Virus record (IMG/VR): IMGVR_UViG_3300044701_002545
Span: 1-60,200 of that record
Length of the DNA: 60,200 nucleotides
Direction: 5' to 3' (one strand)
DNA from: a virus
The notes under the pieces are model-generated. The model was not told the DNA's origin. It saw only the letters and a list, made by a program, of their open reading frames with translations, and did no database searches. Position 1 is the first letter of the stretch. The number at the start of each line of letters is the position of its first letter. Position numbers and translations under genes: made by a program. Positions 33,701 to 39,700 of this stretch are shown piece after piece.

Positions 33701-33896
33701 TTCAACTTTCTCATCTGGGACGATTGGAACTTCATTCTACTTTGGCCAATTTAGTTGGGGTAAAGTAGTAATACCTCAGAGATCTGGAACTTCTACATAC
33801 AATTTCTATGGAAACAATGGTGTTGGTGGAATATCCACATCAGCTATAGTAAGAAGAAGCGAAAATCTTCGTTATGAAAATTACATTATCACTTAA
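21717..33896 (+). CDS. gp7: Giant baseplate wedge gp7-like protein, 4059 aa
   Basis: At 4059 residues it is about four times T4 gp7 (1032). Its N-terminal 230 residues contain FSNIVRNQLPAYVTEQYPLV and SFKILFKALYNEEV near residue 215, matching the T4 gp7 segment SYKFLFKVLYNEEV (from memory). The remainder is a chain of beta-rich repeats: NxGSGYxxxPxVxI units (e.g. 24060-24130, 25030-25200, 31780-31980, 33000-33200), SxxEITSP-like strands, and a GWAYDGNPIYGPYGY segment near residue 1260 that resembles the YHYH motif. It likely forms most of the wedge arm and fibre attachment. The gene is AT-rich and uses AGA for arginine. Confidence 0.85.
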   Translation: MTEKRIQFSNIVRNQLPAYVTEQYPLVAEFISQYYLSQEFQGAPTDLIQNIDKYTKLDNITNLKNTAVLNSDISSLDTTITVSLSQTTDSGVDLSGTVGFPDSYGLLLIDDEIITYTGKTETSFTGCIRGFSGVSSLKKKNSPDELVFSSTSAAAHISGATITNLSNLFLNEFLLKTKYQLTPGLDSRSFDEGLNQNLFIKQVKDFYLSKGTPESFKILFKALYNEEVDVIKPKEYIFKPSDAQYRVTNSFVVEAISGDPEELVNATLFQDEYGTINKAYAPVAQVEKITSKDGKTYYKIGIDAGYSRDIRVDGSVYGDFSIHPKSKLIKNVSANSTYLDVDSTVGFPESGELYVTYNDNTTGTVTYTSKSYNQFFGCSNISKTILDGSSIAINTFAYGYSPTNELIKIRVNSVIEDIEIVDDTFYLNAEENIQVKTLGVNPKDNISNNWFFNVPASFSVKNFSLVDNSELKTYLLETNEDNYLKIGDFITLINVDGLEKNGQVASIQSLRSFNFTSSEIIVSPSKVKRSLSKSNTQYFPDSSNINTNVQNVYKIKDRTLVASSSIPTYLNQKLDVFNRAVTISGTFAEGTSTFTITSQSDHGFYTGDAIYYTPQKITVSTFNDDITIESTEILSSLFDEGIYFIKRVDKNNVKFARSLSDINTGNFITLSLEKTVSDNTIIPYRFNGKTLSHQKLLREISSPTNDGKVYETKPGNTGILINGVEILNYKSKDVVYYGNIEDVEVTSPGFGYDVINPPAISISDEVGTGATGYVSVRGFLDSIRIVDPGFDYVSTPTVTITGGNGSGASASVNLKSVIHSATFNSQQASNQISLGSTQSIIGFSTFHKFRDSERVIYKTDGQNAIGGISTEASYYISIQSPTSVKLHKTFEDSAAGINTVVLTSYGTGNHRLQSYNLKSVIDSINVVNSGSGYENKKRTVSSSGINTTANTITIPDHQYNSGELVKYTSTGSPIGGLTSGSQYYITKLNSNIFRLSEVNSNGNDKDLYYKNNQYVNLTSFGSGTHSFNYPDISVVVEGKIGVSSVSGETFQAVVQPFFSGEITSLHLSNGGQNYGSNSILNYNRQPLVTLINGRNAQLNPVISNGRIVEVLVNNAGSGYVSTPRLLILGGGSGAVITPVLENGQITEVKVINGGSGYQNGVTSIQVIPAGQGAEFNTKIKTWTVNLFQKYLSSISGDDGFVSDSPLEKYGLQYTHLYAPRKLRESVYSVNSDGNTLYGKLDLIKRNNTETSSTSHSPIIGWAYDGNPIYGPYGYETKNGGKITQMKSGYKLQPSPIRPSTLEFPVGFFVEDYVYDEVNGEDILDENNGRFCITPDYPNGTYAYFSTINDSSADSFGPFSGYRRPAFPYLIGNSYKSKPIDFNFENTSNQDNINLNETNWVRNTTPYNLLSYEYATIPNSLDQKFKIRYSSPGSIESVGINSGGVDYKVNDRVIFDNGETGGSGVDVRVSRIKGKQVSSVSVASSNIFNVEFYPFDQKGTFIAFSPNPHNFSNQQTISVTGINTSSSSLEGSYRVGISSIVLAPVGLGTSTIAIQSSSTTGIVTYISVIGNISEIRENDILGIGTERVKVLNVDYISSRLRILRAVDGTVGSSHTISELLYEDPRKLTFEVGLTTNSNYRFNKEIYFNPVDSIGLGTLSGVGIGTTIIFSNPGSGISSVFIPTRTIYLPSHNLKTGDELIYNVNVGSGISVSTNGSTIFRLNDQSLVYVAKISDDLIGISTVKVGLGTTGSFVGIASTQSNQSTLYFTGIGTGVYHSFKTNYPTIKGQLLRNLVTVSTAQTHGLLNEDVVNVSVKSGIITSVVVKYNDNNRKLVVNPKDFVSGGVSTTTNSINIPNHNFYAGQKVLHTSASPSGGLNNNQEYYIVIVDQNNIKLSDTYLNSISPSPVIVDISSSSSGTISPVNPEIVITKNSTVQFDLSDISLSYSYLGTRYPAFNLKFYKDSNFVEEFNTTGKDILFDVRKSGIVGTNGLVTLYSNELFPEKLFYKLVPLETNGIPKEKYEVDIDDTVFANNQITFSDSLYNGEYQVSVASSTSFNYTVSRLPESSSYAPTNSAIEYDTTSLNALGSIFELNIANSGANYYSLPGISTISSVNGSSAILEPNSRSIGVVQKTRKIDIGFDFPSDFSLRPSASLPQLAKMEPLSTIDYIGITSSGRGYSKAPKLILLDGKTNQLVKDVDLKYTLGDSKVTILNNTFSLNNVKPTIIPTQNTNGIGIGSISYNSTNKKVTVVLSVGFSTENTFPFAVNDKVLIENISVGVGSTGKGYNSEKYNYTLFTLTDVDQNLGGIGTVAYSLDGLLSSNEIPGIFDPFNSSGRIIPQKDFPLFNPVLKKGEFLKGETIVSDSAVGFVEKWDPKSSILSIGSKSDFVTGEVVKGASSNASGLISNITIFDAFFKLNALSKVENGWNSNVGFLNDNLQRIQDSFYYQNFSYSLKSAVPYDDWEDVVGSLNHTAGFKKFSDLEMKSSLKYNSNREELNSLDDSLVVRSPIDSSFTVLVDFVSVVDLNCVKDFDLVRENALVSDRLFSDEITFSSRVLTDYFESVGNRVLLIDDVSYLFNSNPRDERYSNISRINSNNFKTKKCFIYTRDSRYYNERQITALSLAQNDGLGYLNQYARVETQYDMGSYDFAIEGSDAVLRFYPTKFERNNFNTTVLSYDVNDGISGIGSTNLNIVNIVTNNATVSSGTTTTIVSFDKASYRSSKLLIQFYNQTQTDYQFDEITLLHDDTDVSILEYGRLNTNLREESLSGFGTYNAYISGSNVILDFIPNAGIAGTVNLINTLITDSTGSTTNSEITLNHAVLEGNRVAISSTVSPISTVVVDYDDIYDTAYCIVQVTDTTNNRHQISEIVIIDDDSEVYFTEFGNIETSVGLGTFGATRSGGVTQLTFTPLPNINVDVRSFVNSISIASTTTDTLSLNNATIVSESGTYFGTGFDVKRSFPLQHNQRDIFSRYFDGSSSTVVDVTNDTVTVPGHFFVSGEEVEYSNGSSSSANSISIGSTFIVGIGTTDKLPSSVFIIKESDNKIKFAASAENALKVVPDYLNITSVGAGSSHTIVAKNKNPKVIVTIDNVIQSPVVSTAITSTLASKSLVIDDVLYFSGITSFFSGDLIKIEDEIMLVDSVGFGSTNAVKVTRPWMGTDIGPVVGYSTNSVVTKVTGSYNIVGNTINFASAPYGNVPKETTDPDERDWVGIKSSSSFHGRVFLKNGVELTTEETYYKNRVFFDVSSEFDGNTDKFSLKYENQSNVTGVSTDNVIVLVNDIFQTPGLSNNYTLTESSGITTATFIGSGVSITSDPNTSTLPMGGVIVSVGSEEGFGYQPLVSAGGTAIVSGLGTISSVSIGNSGSGYRVGVQTVRVGVATSTTGTPNVVYVGVASVSNGNVVSIAITNPGVGYTNTNPPYVIIDSPLSYSNIPLVYSSPSSGIGTGAVVDIVVGQGSSVIDFELKNTGYGYGQGDVLTIPIGGSAGILTTSSPSFSEFKITVDRTFTDKFSGWYIGQLQTLDTIEDQFNGQKTSFQLKVGGVITSILSKRGTSIDVEQCLLVFLNDVLQVPGDSYIFAGGSTITFTEAPREGDSCTIVFYKGNGDTDVIFRNVIETVKEGDELTIDYDPSIGQSPTLQEEERTVTSVLATDVVETVPYFGPGNTADEELVRPVTWCRQTEDKIINGKEVGKSRELYEAVIYPSAYVIQTVSTGTTTIYVDNIRPFFNPSNENNISLTFQDRIIISSQDTKVSASATAIVSGLGTISSISINSGGSGYLTTPSVSIQSPIGLGTTASATASATLISDSVSTITVTNPGTGYTNTNPPAVLVESPSPQRESNRVSSYSGDSGVIVGFGTTSVNPDVFQFVFDLYIPENSYLRQSSIAGSSTTISSLNTGDYFVVYGSNVGFSTQFLSPRSARIDGSTIGLSTQFIDNVYQVETAENVRVNVAGIGTTYARRIFTRISGISTVDFSYSTITFDSTVYSFDSIGVSTAGISTFSSGTIGTSFYFGQFSWGKVVIPQRSGTSTYNFYGNNGVGGISTSAIVRRSENLRYENYIIT

Positions 33897-33898
33897 AC

Positions 33899-33906
33899 CA
33901 TAAATA
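33899..33906 (+). promoter_or_regulatory. Late promoter CATAAATA
   Basis: Lies 22-29 bases before ATG 33928, just after the gp7 stop. Confidence 0.75.
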
Positions 33907-33927
33907 CTTCTAAACTTTTGCGTAATA

Positions 33928-35754
33928 ATGGCAAAATTAGGGATAAGCACAGGAACTATTCCAGATGATGGTACAGGTGATAGTTTATTAGATGGTGCTA
34001 TTAAAATCAATAGTAATTTTAGTGAACTATATACTCTTCTTGGTGACGGAACTACTTTAACTAGTGGTATTGTAACTTCTATCGTTGCTGGAAGTAATAT
34101 TACTGTTTCGGGATCAACGGGGCAAGTTACAGTAAATGCAGCCTCTCCTAAAAATTGGGAAACCACTGCGGCAGGAATTCATACATTAAGTAATGTTGGT
34201 ATTGGAACCACAAATCCAACAAGTAAACTCACAGTTACTGGAAGTGGATTATTTACGGGTGTTGTTACCGCGACAAGTTTCAGTGGATCTGGATCAAATC
34301 TAACTGGAATCGTTACTGGAATAACTGCTGGAGCTAATATTACTGTATTAGAGAGTCCAAGTGGAAACTTTATTATTACATCCACATCATCGGGGAGTGC
34401 TGGCGCAGGTGGAACTTGGGCAACGACAAGTGTTGGAATTCATACTTTAAAAAATGTTGGCATAGGAACCACTAATCCACGATTTGCTTTAGAAGTTGGT
34501 GCTGTTGGTGCATCAGGAACTTCCTTATATGTAAATGGTGATGCTAGAATTACTGGTATTTTGACAGTTGGAACATCAAGTATTACACTTAATGGATCTA
34601 CAAATCAATTACTTGTTGGTACAGGTGTTACAATATACGGCAATACAGGTATTGTTAGTGCTACTAAATTCTATGGTGATGGATCTTCCATAACTGGAGT
34701 AATTGCTGCAGGTGTTGGAATTACTATTAGAGATGGTGGTGGAGACTTAGGATCTGCCGAAGTTATTGATTTTGGCGACAATCTTACTGTTTCTTTTGCA
34801 TCAGGCATTGCAACTGTTACAGGCTCTGCTGGTGGTGGAGGATCATCTCAATGGGTCACTACAGCAGCAGGTATTCACACACTTTCTAATGTTGGAGTAG
34901 GAACCACAAATCCAACAAGTGCTCTTACTGTAAAAGGAAATACTTCTCTCGAAACTTTAAGTGTTTCCGGAGTTTCTACTTTCAATAATCTTAATGTAAC
35001 TGGTGTCTCCACATTTCAAAATGATATAAAAGTTGATTATAACAAAGGATTATATTTTGGTAATGGAAATGAATTCTTGGTTTATCGTTATGATGGACTT
35101 CCATCTGATAAAACCGTAGTTTCTAATTCTGTTGGAGCCATACAAGTAACATCTGTTCAAGGACTATCTATTGATAATGGAACTCGTAATTATGCCATTT
35201 TTGATGATAGTGGAACAGCACTTTATCATACTGCTAGTGATGTTCCAGCAGTTACACTGAGGTATAATACAACTACTAGTGGAACTGATTTTTATAAAGA
35301 TATTACTGTTAGAAATATTTCGGGGTCTGCTGAGTATTTTACAGTAAAAACTGAAGGTGGGTCTAGCACCACACAACAAACTAGAGTTGGTATTGCAACT
35401 ACAAATCCAATCACACAACTTCAAGTTGGTAGATCTGGTACACAATCTGGTTTTGGTACATTTAGTGCATCTGTGGGAGTATCTACTACCATTGATACTT
35501 TTGCAACATCATTCTTAACAGCAGAATATACAGTTCATATTGGATATGGAACTTATATTCAAGCACAAAAAGTTCTTGTGATGAACAATGGATCTACAGC
35601 ATATTCTCAAGAGTATGCAATTATGTATGAACCAAGTCAAATTGTTTCAGTAGGAGCTACTGTTTCTGGTGTCAATGTTCTCTTACAGGTAACACCACAA
35701 ACAGGGGTAACTGGATTAACTACTTATAGATTTGTAAGAAATTCTTTAATATAA
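33928..35754 (+). CDS. gp10: Baseplate gp10-like/tail-fibre-type protein
   Basis: A 608-residue protein (T4 gp10 is 602). The N-terminus has DDGTGDSLLDGAIKINSNF, nearly the T4 gp10 sequence DDGTGDYLRKGGIKINENF (from memory), which attaches the pin to the wedge. The rest contains fibre-type repeats, VGIGTTNPTSKLTV and later copies, followed by GVSTFNNLNVTGVSTF-type units common in cyanophage fibres. It may be a gp10-attachment domain fused to fibre repeats rather than a true gp10. Confidence 0.75.
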   Translation: MAKLGISTGTIPDDGTGDSLLDGAIKINSNFSELYTLLGDGTTLTSGIVTSIVAGSNITVSGSTGQVTVNAASPKNWETTAAGIHTLSNVGIGTTNPTSKLTVTGSGLFTGVVTATSFSGSGSNLTGIVTGITAGANITVLESPSGNFIITSTSSGSAGAGGTWATTSVGIHTLKNVGIGTTNPRFALEVGAVGASGTSLYVNGDARITGILTVGTSSITLNGSTNQLLVGTGVTIYGNTGIVSATKFYGDGSSITGVIAAGVGITIRDGGGDLGSAEVIDFGDNLTVSFASGIATVTGSAGGGGSSQWVTTAAGIHTLSNVGVGTTNPTSALTVKGNTSLETLSVSGVSTFNNLNVTGVSTFQNDIKVDYNKGLYFGNGNEFLVYRYDGLPSDKTVVSNSVGAIQVTSVQGLSIDNGTRNYAIFDDSGTALYHTASDVPAVTLRYNTTTSGTDFYKDITVRNISGSAEYFTVKTEGGSSTTQQTRVGIATTNPITQLQVGRSGTQSGFGTFSASVGVSTTIDTFATSFLTAEYTVHIGYGTYIQAQKVLVMNNGSTAYSQEYAIMYEPSQIVSVGATVSGVNVLLQVTPQTGVTGLTTYRFVRNSLI

Positions 35755-35758
35755 TTTT

Positions 35759-37774
35759 ATGGAAGATTTAATTATCGAGAGACAAATTGCTGTTGGGGTG
35801 GGGTCTGATGTTCCTCAAGAATATACAGTGGCCGCAAATAATGAAGAGCAGTGGATAGAACTTCATACTTTGTTAACAAAAGTGACAAGGAGACAATACA
35901 TACCAAATAGAGTTGTAGAATGTGTCTCAGATTACCCTTTCTCCAAAGTAAGAGGTTGCTATAAACTAACCGAAAATGAAGTTGAAGAACTAAAAAATCA
36001 TCCATATATTAATTGGATTCAAAAAGATGGACTTTTTAATCCAAATGTAATCGAACAAGCTAGATTGGATGTTCAGCATCCAGACCATACCCCAATGTCT
36101 TTTGGATATAGGTTTGGCGAACAAGAAATGAATGTTAGATATGATGCTAATCTTAATGCATTATCTGGCGCAGGCTTGACTTATACTCATTGGGGATTAA
36201 TTCGTCATTCAAGCAAAACAAATCAGTTTATTGGAGTAGGAACAACAGCAAGGTATTATTCGGATTTACCATATTCTCTGACGGGTAAAAATGTAGACAT
36301 AGTTGTAGTAGATACCGGTGTTCATTGGGCTCATCCAGAATTTTTGAAACCAGGATATAATTCGGTTCCAGTTGGTGTGGGAACATCGACTGTAACTCGC
36401 GTAAAGGATATATTACTTCACGGTCCAGATGAATTTGGTTTTACCTGGGCAGGTGCTGGATTAACAGAACCAGGAACAGGATCTTTAGCAAACTATACAA
36501 TAGCAAGAGCACTTGAGGGTGTGGATGGAGCAAGTAATACTTTTGGAAATACTGCATGGCATGGCAGCACATGCGCTTCTATGGCTGCAGGCAATCGATT
36601 TGGTTATGCATATGAAGCAAACATTTGGTCAATAGCAGCATCAGATAGAGCAGACATTGGATTTGCGGACACCGCAGATGCTTTTGATTATGTTGCAGTC
36701 TGGCACGATAATAAACCAATAAATCCAGAAACTGGTGTTAAAAATCCAACGATTATGTCATCTAGTTTTGGATATTTGAGAAGAATTGCTTTTCAGGCCC
36801 ACGAATGCACATCTGGCGGAACACTGCTAGGTCCAATTAATACCGCACTACCTGCAGTCAATTGGAATGCTAGTTTTAGAAATGTTAGTTATGGATCAAC
36901 GACTGTTAGAGCAAGTCAGTTAAATGTTCCTGCAATTAATCCCGGATTAAAAACTGATTTATCCACAGTTGTACAAGGTCCTATAGTAGGAAAATATTAT
37001 AGATTAAATTATTACACATTTAATAGCGCATTAACATCAGCGAGAACTAAACTATCGGATCTTTTAGACGAAAGACCTGATATTATATGGGTTCAAGCAG
37101 CTGCAAATAACTACCACAAGTCTGATATTCCGGGAGGTTCTGATTATAATAATTTATTTACCCCAAATGCAAATACAGCAACTTTAGGATCTGGTGATGA
37201 GTACTATTACAATAGACCAGGAAGTCCTCCTGATTATCATCGTGGTTTACCAGATGCTGTAATTAATGTTGGAAATTTTGGCGGCGGAATGTATGATGAT
37301 GATACTGAAGCAAAGTGGTTTACAAGCAACTCTGGACCTGCTATTGATGTTTGGACTTCAGGATCTTACATAATTGGTCCAACATACGCTACTAAACCAT
37401 TTAGTTGGGTAGATCCAAGATCTGTAGGTACTGGGGTAAGTTTTTATCTTGGATTTGATTCTGGAACTAGTTTTGCAGCACCTTTTGCTGCAGGACTGGT
37501 CGCACTATATGCACAAACAAAACCAAATTTAACCAGAGTAGATGCAAGAAATTGGGTTTTAAATCAAGCATCCGTTGGCCTAAGTACAAGTTTGTTTTAC
37601 GAAGGAGAACCAGAAAGTTCTGCTGTTGCTGTTGGAAGTTCTTTAGCATACTGGTCAGATCTAAATGGATTGAGAGGTGCTCCTCGGAGAGTTTTATATA
37701 ATCCATTTGCAAATGCAGACGTTCCAAAAATAACAGGACTGAATATTACCGGACTTAATATAAAACAACAATAA
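35759..37774 (+). CDS. Virion-cluster subtilisin-like serine protease (S8)
   Basis: A 671-residue subtilase. The catalytic triad is intact: Asp185 in VVVDTGV, His268 in WHGSTCASMAAG, Ser571 in GTSFAAPFAAG; Asn in QAAANN provides the oxyanion hole. Residues about 60-95 (GCYKLTENEVEELKNHPYIN then WIQKDG) resemble an I9-type inhibitor propeptide, so the enzyme may be made inactive. The 300 residues between His and Ser hold insertions. It sits five bases after the gp10-like gene under the same late promoter and carries no signal peptide, so a baseplate-mounted protease acting on host surface or fibre proteins is inferred. Confidence 0.88.
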   Translation: MEDLIIERQIAVGVGSDVPQEYTVAANNEEQWIELHTLLTKVTRRQYIPNRVVECVSDYPFSKVRGCYKLTENEVEELKNHPYINWIQKDGLFNPNVIEQARLDVQHPDHTPMSFGYRFGEQEMNVRYDANLNALSGAGLTYTHWGLIRHSSKTNQFIGVGTTARYYSDLPYSLTGKNVDIVVVDTGVHWAHPEFLKPGYNSVPVGVGTSTVTRVKDILLHGPDEFGFTWAGAGLTEPGTGSLANYTIARALEGVDGASNTFGNTAWHGSTCASMAAGNRFGYAYEANIWSIAASDRADIGFADTADAFDYVAVWHDNKPINPETGVKNPTIMSSSFGYLRRIAFQAHECTSGGTLLGPINTALPAVNWNASFRNVSYGSTTVRASQLNVPAINPGLKTDLSTVVQGPIVGKYYRLNYYTFNSALTSARTKLSDLLDERPDIIWVQAAANNYHKSDIPGGSDYNNLFTPNANTATLGSGDEYYYNRPGSPPDYHRGLPDAVINVGNFGGGMYDDDTEAKWFTSNSGPAIDVWTSGSYIIGPTYATKPFSWVDPRSVGTGVSFYLGFDSGTSFAAPFAAGLVALYAQTKPNLTRVDARNWVLNQASVGLSTSLFYEGEPESSAVAVGSSLAYWSDLNGLRGAPRRVLYNPFANADVPKITGLNITGLNIKQQ

Positions 37775-37777
37775 ATA
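37771..37777 (+). promoter_or_regulatory. Late promoter ATAAATA
   Basis: Overlaps the subtilase stop and lies 16 bases before the next ATG at 37793. Confidence 0.65.
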
Positions 37778-37792
37778 AGAATAAAACCTAAG

Positions 37793-38110
37793 ATGGCAGA
37801 TAAAAGTTTCGGTGTAAAAGAATTAAATCTAATACAACCTTCTGGATCACCAACAATAACTAGTCCCAATAATTTGACCATCAATGCAACTCAGGTTTCT
37901 ATTAGTACTGATGTAAGTATTGGTAATCAAGTTGTTTCAAATATATTAGTTGGAACTGGATATTCTGTTGGCATTGGAACCACAATTCCAAGAGGTACTT
38001 TGCACGTTGGATTAAATACTTCTCAGGGAATTATCTTAACATCGGCAAATGGAACTAGGTATAGACTGTTTGTTGAAAACAGTGGTACGTTAAATACAGT
38101 TGCAATATAA
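37793..38110 (+). CDS. Small fibre-repeat protein, 105 aa
   Basis: Begins MADKSFGVKELNLIQPSGSP and contains SVGIGTTIPRGTLHVG, a single fibre-type repeat as in the gp10-like protein. Probably a short baseplate or fibre adaptor; unassigned otherwise. It has its own late promoter and is followed by another. Confidence 0.75.
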   Translation: MADKSFGVKELNLIQPSGSPTITSPNNLTINATQVSISTDVSIGNQVVSNILVGTGYSVGIGTTIPRGTLHVGLNTSQGIILTSANGTRYRLFVENSGTLNTVAI

Positions 38111-38113
38111 CTA

Positions 38114-38120
38114 CTAAATA
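38114..38120 (+). promoter_or_regulatory. Late promoter CTAAATA
   Basis: Lies 18-24 bases before the gp8 ATG at 38138. Confidence 0.7.
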
Positions 38121-38137
38121 GATAAAAAACTCATAAA

Positions 38138-39694
38138 ATGGCAGCAATTATAACTGATCAAATTAGAATATTAAATGCAAAAAACTTTGTTGCTGGAGTA
38201 ACTACTACAGACAACGTATATTATTCTTTTATTGGTCTACCAAATGCCACAGAGGTACAATCTGATTGGGATTCTAATCCACCTTCACCAAAAGATAATT
38301 TTGATGAAGAGAATAATTATTGGGATACTATGATTGCATTGAAAAAAATCAATGCATCTGATGTTAGACAAGTTATTCCAAGGATAACCTGGGTATCAGG
38401 AAATACTTATGATATGTATCGCCATGATTACAGCAGATCAAACACTGCTAAAGTTTCTGGTGCAACAAATCTATATTCGTCACTTTTCTATGTGATGAAT
38501 AGTGAGTATAAGGTTTATATTTGTCTGCAAAATGGAACCAGTCCAGATAATCCTAACGGAAGACCTTCTTTAGATGAACCAACTTTCACTGACTTAGAAC
38601 CTAGAGCTGCAGGTTCTAGTGGAGATGGTTATGTATGGAAATATTTGTACACAATTAACCCATCAGATCTTGTAAAATTTGAATCGACTGATTTTATCCC
38701 TGTTCCAGTAAACTGGGCAACTACAACTAACGCAGATAATTCAGCAGTTAGAGATAATGCGGTAGATGGTTCTATTAAGATAGTTACCATTACTAATAGA
38801 GGAGTTGGGCTTGGGACAGCAAACTCAACTTATACCAGAGTTCCAATCAAGGGAGATGGAACTGGTGCTGAATGCACTATAATCATCAATAACGATCAAA
38901 AAGTAGAATCTATTACAGTATCCAATCAAGGATCTGGATACACTTATGGTAGTGTAGATTTAGAAGCAGGTAATGTTCCTACAGGAACAACGAGGCCAAC
39001 ATTTAATGTCATAATTCCACCAAAAGGTGGACATGGAAAAGACATTTACAGAGAGTTGGGAGCATATAATGTTCTTCTTTATTCTAGAATTGAAAATGAT
39101 ATAGAAAATCCAGACTTTATAACGGGTAATCAAATTTCTAGAATAGGTATTGTTCAAAATCCACAAGCATTTGGATCAACCGATTTACTTTCCTTAGATA
39201 AAGCTAGTGCAGTTTATGCATTAAAGTTGACCGGTGCTGGATATAGCACAGCAGCGTTCGCTGCAGACGCTTATATAACACAAACTATTTCTACTGGAAC
39301 AACTGCAGTAGGTAGGGTTATAAACTATGATCAAATTACAGGTGTCTTGAAGTATTGGCAAGATAGATCAAATGCCGGATTTACAACTGTTGGAGTAGCA
39401 ATCACAACTCCAACATATGGATTTAAACAAAACAGATTTACAAGTTCCCCCGGAACGGGTGGTGGATTAGCAATATCAGGGGGAACTGTAAGTTTGTCCA
39501 TTGATAGCACTTTTACAGGTGTCTCAACCACAATAAATAGTAGGACATACTATCTTGGTCAATCTTTCACTAGTGGCGTGTCAAATCCAGAAGTTAAAAA
39601 ATATTCTGGAAACATTATATATGCTGACAACAGACCATCAATAACAAGGTCATCAAACCAAAAAGAAGATATCAAAGTTATTTTGCAGTTCTAA
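38138..39694 (+). CDS. gp8: Baseplate wedge protein gp8
   Basis: A 518-residue protein, larger than T4 gp8 (334). Shared features are VIPRITWVSGNTYDMYRHD with T4-like spacing, SSGDGYVWKYLYTI-type central motif, and a C-terminus IIYADNRPSITRSSNQKEDI that matches the T4 end (IYMENRPPI, from memory). The extra length includes an NQGSGYTYGSVDLEAG repeat as in gp7. gp8 joins gp7 and gp10 in the wedge. Confidence 0.85.
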   Translation: MAAIITDQIRILNAKNFVAGVTTTDNVYYSFIGLPNATEVQSDWDSNPPSPKDNFDEENNYWDTMIALKKINASDVRQVIPRITWVSGNTYDMYRHDYSRSNTAKVSGATNLYSSLFYVMNSEYKVYICLQNGTSPDNPNGRPSLDEPTFTDLEPRAAGSSGDGYVWKYLYTINPSDLVKFESTDFIPVPVNWATTTNADNSAVRDNAVDGSIKIVTITNRGVGLGTANSTYTRVPIKGDGTGAECTIIINNDQKVESITVSNQGSGYTYGSVDLEAGNVPTGTTRPTFNVIIPPKGGHGKDIYRELGAYNVLLYSRIENDIENPDFITGNQISRIGIVQNPQAFGSTDLLSLDKASAVYALKLTGAGYSTAAFAADAYITQTISTGTTAVGRVINYDQITGVLKYWQDRSNAGFTTVGVAITTPTYGFKQNRFTSSPGTGGGLAISGGTVSLSIDSTFTGVSTTINSRTYYLGQSFTSGVSNPEVKKYSGNIIYADNRPSITRSSNQKEDIKVILQF

Positions 39695-39700
39695 AGAATT

